64,000 nucleotides of DNA from Clostridium estertheticum subsp. estertheticum. Its GTDB lineage: Bacteria; Bacillota; Clostridia; Clostridiales; Clostridiaceae. The position numbers were made by a program, and so were the translations under genes. The notes under the pieces were generated by a model. It was not told the DNA's origin. It saw nothing but the letters and a program-made list of their open reading frames with translations, and searched no databases. This document shows, in pieces, positions 61,447 to 64,000 of the stretch. The stretch spans positions 549,001-613,000 of the forward strand of contig NZ_CP015756.1 of the NCBI RefSeq assembly GCF_001877035.1, given 5' to 3'. How positions within the stretch are numbered: position 1 is the stretch's first letter; every line of letters begins with the position of its first letter.

Positions 61447-62171
61447 TGCTTAAATATTTACAGGCTGAAAATTTGAAGTACAAGGGAACATTTCTAAAAA
61501 AACTGATTCTTATCGCACCTATAGTTACTTTGTTATTCGGAGCTTCATCTGGACAATGGTTTCAAGCCAATAGCTTCAATTGGTGGTACATGATGATACT
61601 ACCGGGATATATTTCAATAATGGCAGTAATGACTAACGAAAAGGAGCAAAAAAAGTTGCGCTATAGGGCTGTATTTGGTCTACCAATTTCTTTGAAAAAA
61701 GTATGGATTTCAAAAGTTCTGGTAAATTGTATTTATATGACTCTCTCATGCATGATTTTGTCAGTTGGAATTATTTTAGGTGGCTACTATTTCTCTATTA
61801 TAATCCCCTTTTCTCGAGTAATTGTCGCAGTAGTTTTGATCTCAGTTACATCTTTATGGCAAATTCCACTTTGTATGTTTTTAGCGAAGAAACTTGGAAT
61901 GATAGGGGCTGTTTTGATAAATGTAGGGAGCTTGTTTGTATTAGGTGATTTGACTGTATTAACATCAATGTGGTGGATTTGTCCTTATAGCTGGACATCA
62001 CGTATTATGTGTCCCGTTCTTGGATATCTTCCAAATGGACTTAAGGCAGAAATGGGATCGTCACTACTAAATCCGAGTGTGATTCCAATTGGAATTATTC
62101 TGTCCCTTATTCTGTTTACCTTATTATTAATTGTTACTGCTAATTGGTTTGGAAAACAGGAGGTTAATTAA
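61446..62171 (+). CDS. Lantibiotic-protection ABC transporter permease (EpiE/MutE-like)
   Basis: AAGGAGG precedes the start; the 241 residues have six hydrophobic segments. The start LKYLQAENLKYKGTFLKKLILIAPIVTLLFG and the NSFNWWYMMILPGYISIMAV segment match the MutE/EpiE family, and a WWICPYSW-type segment is present near residue 180. The stop is next to the second permease's ATG. Confidence 0.88.
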   Translation: MLKYLQAENLKYKGTFLKKLILIAPIVTLLFGASSGQWFQANSFNWWYMMILPGYISIMAVMTNEKEQKKLRYRAVFGLPISLKKVWISKVLVNCIYMTLSCMILSVGIILGGYYFSIIIPFSRVIVAVVLISVTSLWQIPLCMFLAKKLGMIGAVLINVGSLFVLGDLTVLTSMWWICPYSWTSRIMCPVLGYLPNGLKAEMGSSLLNPSVIPIGIILSLILFTLLLIVTANWFGKQEVN

Positions 62172-62172
62172 T

Positions 62173-62916
62173 ATGATTGCTTTAATTAGGTGTATAAAAT
62201 CGGATTTTTATAAATTAGGACATACTTCTATTCCGTGGATTCATTTACTTATTCCACTAGCAGGAGCGCTTATATTTTTATTATATTACCATACGACATC
62301 AAAGAACTCAATTACTGATATAGAAGGGTATCTGGAGGTACTTGCCATTGCTTTTCCTTTGCTCATAGGATTAATAAGTGGGATAGTAATTGAGAAGGAA
62401 GAGCAAGCTGGAGGGTTTCAAGTTATGCTATGTACTTCAAAATCAAAATGTACTATGTATTTAAGCAAGTTAATTCTTTTGCTTTTATTGGGAACTTTTT
62501 CTATTGCACTTGCTGTAGGAGTATTTGCACTTGGATTTCACGTATTGCCCTACTTATTTTATTTAAAAGCAGGTGTAGCATTAATTATAGGAAACATATT
62601 TCTTTATATCTTGCATGTGTTCATTAGTATTCAATTTGGAAAAGGAGCTTCCACAGGGCTTGGAGTTGCAGGAAGTCTGATTTCTGCTCTGATGCTTACT
62701 GGTCTTGGTGATTATATATGGTACTTTGTTCCATGGGCATGGAGCGTGAGGTTTTGCCATCGTATGTTTGAAAAGTTGAACTCTCCTGCTTTCAGTGCTG
62801 AAATAGTACTTGATATTCAAAAGGGATTATTTGTCATGTTATTTGCCATATGTATAGCCTTTGCTATTAGTTTATTTTGGTTCAAAAAATGGGAAGGAAG
62901 AAAGTCATATGAATAA
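62173..62916 (+). CDS. Lantibiotic-protection ABC transporter permease (EpiG/MutG-like)
   Basis: GGAGGTTAA selects the ATG at 62173; the product has 247 residues. Six hydrophobic segments are visible, with IRCIKSDFYKLGHTSIPWIHLLIPLAGALIF at the N-terminus and a WYFVPWAWSVRF motif, as in MutG/EpiG. It pairs with the upstream permease in the membrane part of the transporter. Confidence 0.88.
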   Translation: MIALIRCIKSDFYKLGHTSIPWIHLLIPLAGALIFLLYYHTTSKNSITDIEGYLEVLAIAFPLLIGLISGIVIEKEEQAGGFQVMLCTSKSKCTMYLSKLILLLLLGTFSIALAVGVFALGFHVLPYLFYLKAGVALIIGNIFLYILHVFISIQFGKGASTGLGVAGSLISALMLTGLGDYIWYFVPWAWSVRFCHRMFEKLNSPAFSAEIVLDIQKGLFVMLFAICIAFAISLFWFKKWEGRKSYE

Positions 62917-62928
62917 GAAGGAATTGTT

Positions 62929-62975
62929 ATGAAGATAAAAAAATATTGATCTCTTTGCTTGCAGTTTTGTTTTGA
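62929..62975 (+). pseudogene. Remnant signal peptide ORF after the permease genes
   Basis: After GGAATTGTT an ATG begins MKIKK and then stops. One extra A in the A7 run would extend it to MKIKKILISLLAVLF, a signal-peptide-like start that ends at a second stop. It may be the relic of a lipoprotein or immunity gene. Support is weak. Confidence 0.3.
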
Positions 62976-62993
62976 AATTTATGGATAATAGAA

Positions 62994-63022
62994 GTTGATT
63001 TGAAAATATTTTGACGTTATAC
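62994..63022 (+). promoter_or_regulatory. Promoter of the response regulator gene
   Basis: TTGATT (62994-62999), 17 bases, then TATACT (63017-63022). It is followed by GGGGGTGG before the ATG at 63054. Confidence 0.55.
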
Positions 63023-63053
63023 TATTTATATAAAAGATAAAGGGGGTGGTAGC

Positions 63054-63713
63054 ATGGCAAAAATTCTGGTTATCGATGATGAACCTGATATTTTGGCTTT
63101 AATTAAAAATATTCTTCATAAAGACAATCATTTGGTGACTACAGTTGAAAATCCTGAAAAAATTTTAACTAGTGAATTTTCAAATTTTGATATGATTTTA
63201 CTTGATATCATGATGCCGGGTATGGATGGGTTTACCTTTTGCAAGGAAAATCGTGGCATTGTGGATTGCCCCATTATTTTTCTTACAGCAAAAACTATGG
63301 AAGCAGATATTATGTACGGACTAGGACTTGGTGCAGATGATTACATTACAAAACCCTTTGGAATGGGGGAACTTAGAGCTAGAGTAAATGCTTACTTAAG
63401 GCGAGAAAATCGTGAAAAGCATAGTTCACTTTGTATATCGGGAGTAAAGTTTAATTTATCAGGTAAAGAAATTTTAGTAGATGATAAAAAAATTCCATTT
63501 ACTAAAAGTGAATACAACATCTGCGAATTTCTTGCAAGAAATCAAGGTCAGGTTTTTTCAAAGGATAAAATATATGAAGGTGTTTATGGGTATGGTGGTG
63601 AAAGTGATAGCTCAGCTATTACGGAGCATGTTAAAAATATACGGGCAAAGCTCGCTGTTTTTAACATGCTTCCGATTGAGACAGTATGGGGGATAGGATA
63701 CAAATGGAAGTAA
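63054..63713 (+). CDS. Response regulator of the lantibiotic transporter (CprR/NsrR-like)
   Basis: The 219-residue protein has a receiver domain with ILVIDDEPDILALI, the phosphorylation Asp in MILLDIMMPGMDG, and TAKTMEADIMYGLGLGADDYITKPFG, plus an OmpR-type winged helix (FTKSEYNICEFLARNQGQVFSKDKIYEGVYG ... AITEHVKNIRAKL). It lies directly after the ABC transporter genes and overlaps the kinase gene by 10 bases, so it very probably controls them. Confidence 0.92.
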   Translation: MAKILVIDDEPDILALIKNILHKDNHLVTTVENPEKILTSEFSNFDMILLDIMMPGMDGFTFCKENRGIVDCPIIFLTAKTMEADIMYGLGLGADDYITKPFGMGELRARVNAYLRRENREKHSSLCISGVKFNLSGKEILVDDKKIPFTKSEYNICEFLARNQGQVFSKDKIYEGVYGYGGESDSSAITEHVKNIRAKLAVFNMLPIETVWGIGYKWK

Positions 63714-64000
63714 AGAAAAAAATTTTTACGCTAAAGGTAGTCTTTTTTAAGTATTTATTAACTTTAGGACTTGCATTTATTGTTTTCGCCGGACTATATT
63801 TGGGAGTTTTTTTTCTTGGAGAAAATAATGATATGTTTTTTATACCAAGTTATAGCGAGAATTTGGCTAGAGGGGCTAAATCATTGCTTGCATCCGCACC
63901 TGAAATTACAGAGAATATGATACCATATGGATGTAAATTTGCTGTTTTTGATAAAAAATATAAAGTTATAAAAACAAATTTAGATGGTAAGGACTTACTG
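63704..64000 (+). CDS. Sensor histidine kinase, N-terminal part (lantibiotic-type)
   Basis: The start ATG overlaps the end of the response regulator gene, and the frame is open to the right edge: 99 codons. A basic start (MEVKKKIFTLK) and one membrane helix (YLLTLGLAFIVFAGLYLGVFFLG) are followed by an extracytoplasmic segment. The catalytic domains are beyond the window. Position and layout fit CprK/NsrK-like kinases. Confidence 0.8.
   Translation, partial: MEVKKKIFTLKVVFFKYLLTLGLAFIVFAGLYLGVFFLGENNDMFFIPSYSENLARGAKSLLASAPEITENMIPYGCKFAVFDKKYKVIKTNLDGKDLL

Noticed and set aside
1-64000. CRISPR arrays, tRNA or rRNA genes, prophage
   Set aside because: I saw no regularly spaced direct repeats, no tRNA cloverleaf with a CCA-type end, no rRNA sequence and no phage structural genes.

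Overview
The window is AT-rich DNA with dense low-GC Gram-positive features: AGGAGG-type ribosome binding sites, short intergenic gaps and many hairpin-plus-U terminators. A SpoIIP homologue, the cotJABC spore-coat operon, two SleB-type hydrolases, a tripartite 2-hydroxyacyl-CoA dehydratase/activase set, a ferredoxin-type aldo/keto reductase and PadR/HAAS-DUF1700 cassettes together point to an anaerobic endospore former of the Clostridium type. The species cannot be fixed from the sequence. I saw no rRNA, tRNA, CRISPR array or prophage.

Layout. 0-4.2 kb: C-terminal part of an oleate hydratase, a TPR-GAF-GGDEF diguanylate cyclase and a membrane protein. 4.2-8.2 kb (minus): three overlapping acyl-CoA dehydratase/activase genes and an MBL-fold hydrolase. 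8.4-10.7 kb: a truncated iron-type substrate-binding protein with a Fur-box-like palindrome, an alpha/beta hydrolase and a pentapeptide-repeat protein. 10.8-13.3 kb: a BlaI-type repressor with two operators controlling a SpoIIP-like wall hydrolase, then DUF2975 plus a Cro-type regulator. 13.4-25.2 kb: DbpA-type helicase, cotJABC, GntR regulator, two aldo/keto reductases, cold-shock protein, LysM-SleB hydrolase, a YidC paralogue, a PadR/DUF1048 pair, pyruvate kinase and a TetR regulator. 25.6-40.5 kb: FtsH, aldehyde dehydrogenase, UPF0182 protein, MATE pump with MarR regulator, L,D-transpeptidase, AEC permease, SPL-like radical SAM protein, MscS channel and DacF-type carboxypeptidase.

40.5-49.6 kb is the plastic part. 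An IS3-family element sits inside a terminator hairpin. Three copies of a roughly 165-bp intergenic repeat, each beginning with a hairpin whose stem has changed in a compensatory way, lie at 44.55, 45.69 and 49.06 kb. Several broken genes accompany them: a frameshifted small gene, a truncated DUF4097-like gene and a truncated oleate hydratase. The last lies directly upstream of an acetoacetate-decarboxylase-family gene and a short-chain dehydrogenase, the same family combination as the CLA-HY/CLA-DC/CLA-DH fatty-acid saturation pathway of lactobacilli.

51.6-56.6 kb is a potassium locus: a direct-repeat operator, a small winged-helix-like protein, a KimA-type transporter, and a short KdpD-like kinase with a KdpE-like regulator. 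56.8-60.6 kb carries a coiled-coil-SleB hydrolase, small proteins, a second cold-shock gene and a multicopper oxidase whose type-1 copper motif lies in the N-terminal half. The window ends in a lantibiotic-type ABC transporter (ATPase plus two permeases) with its response regulator and the start of its kinase.
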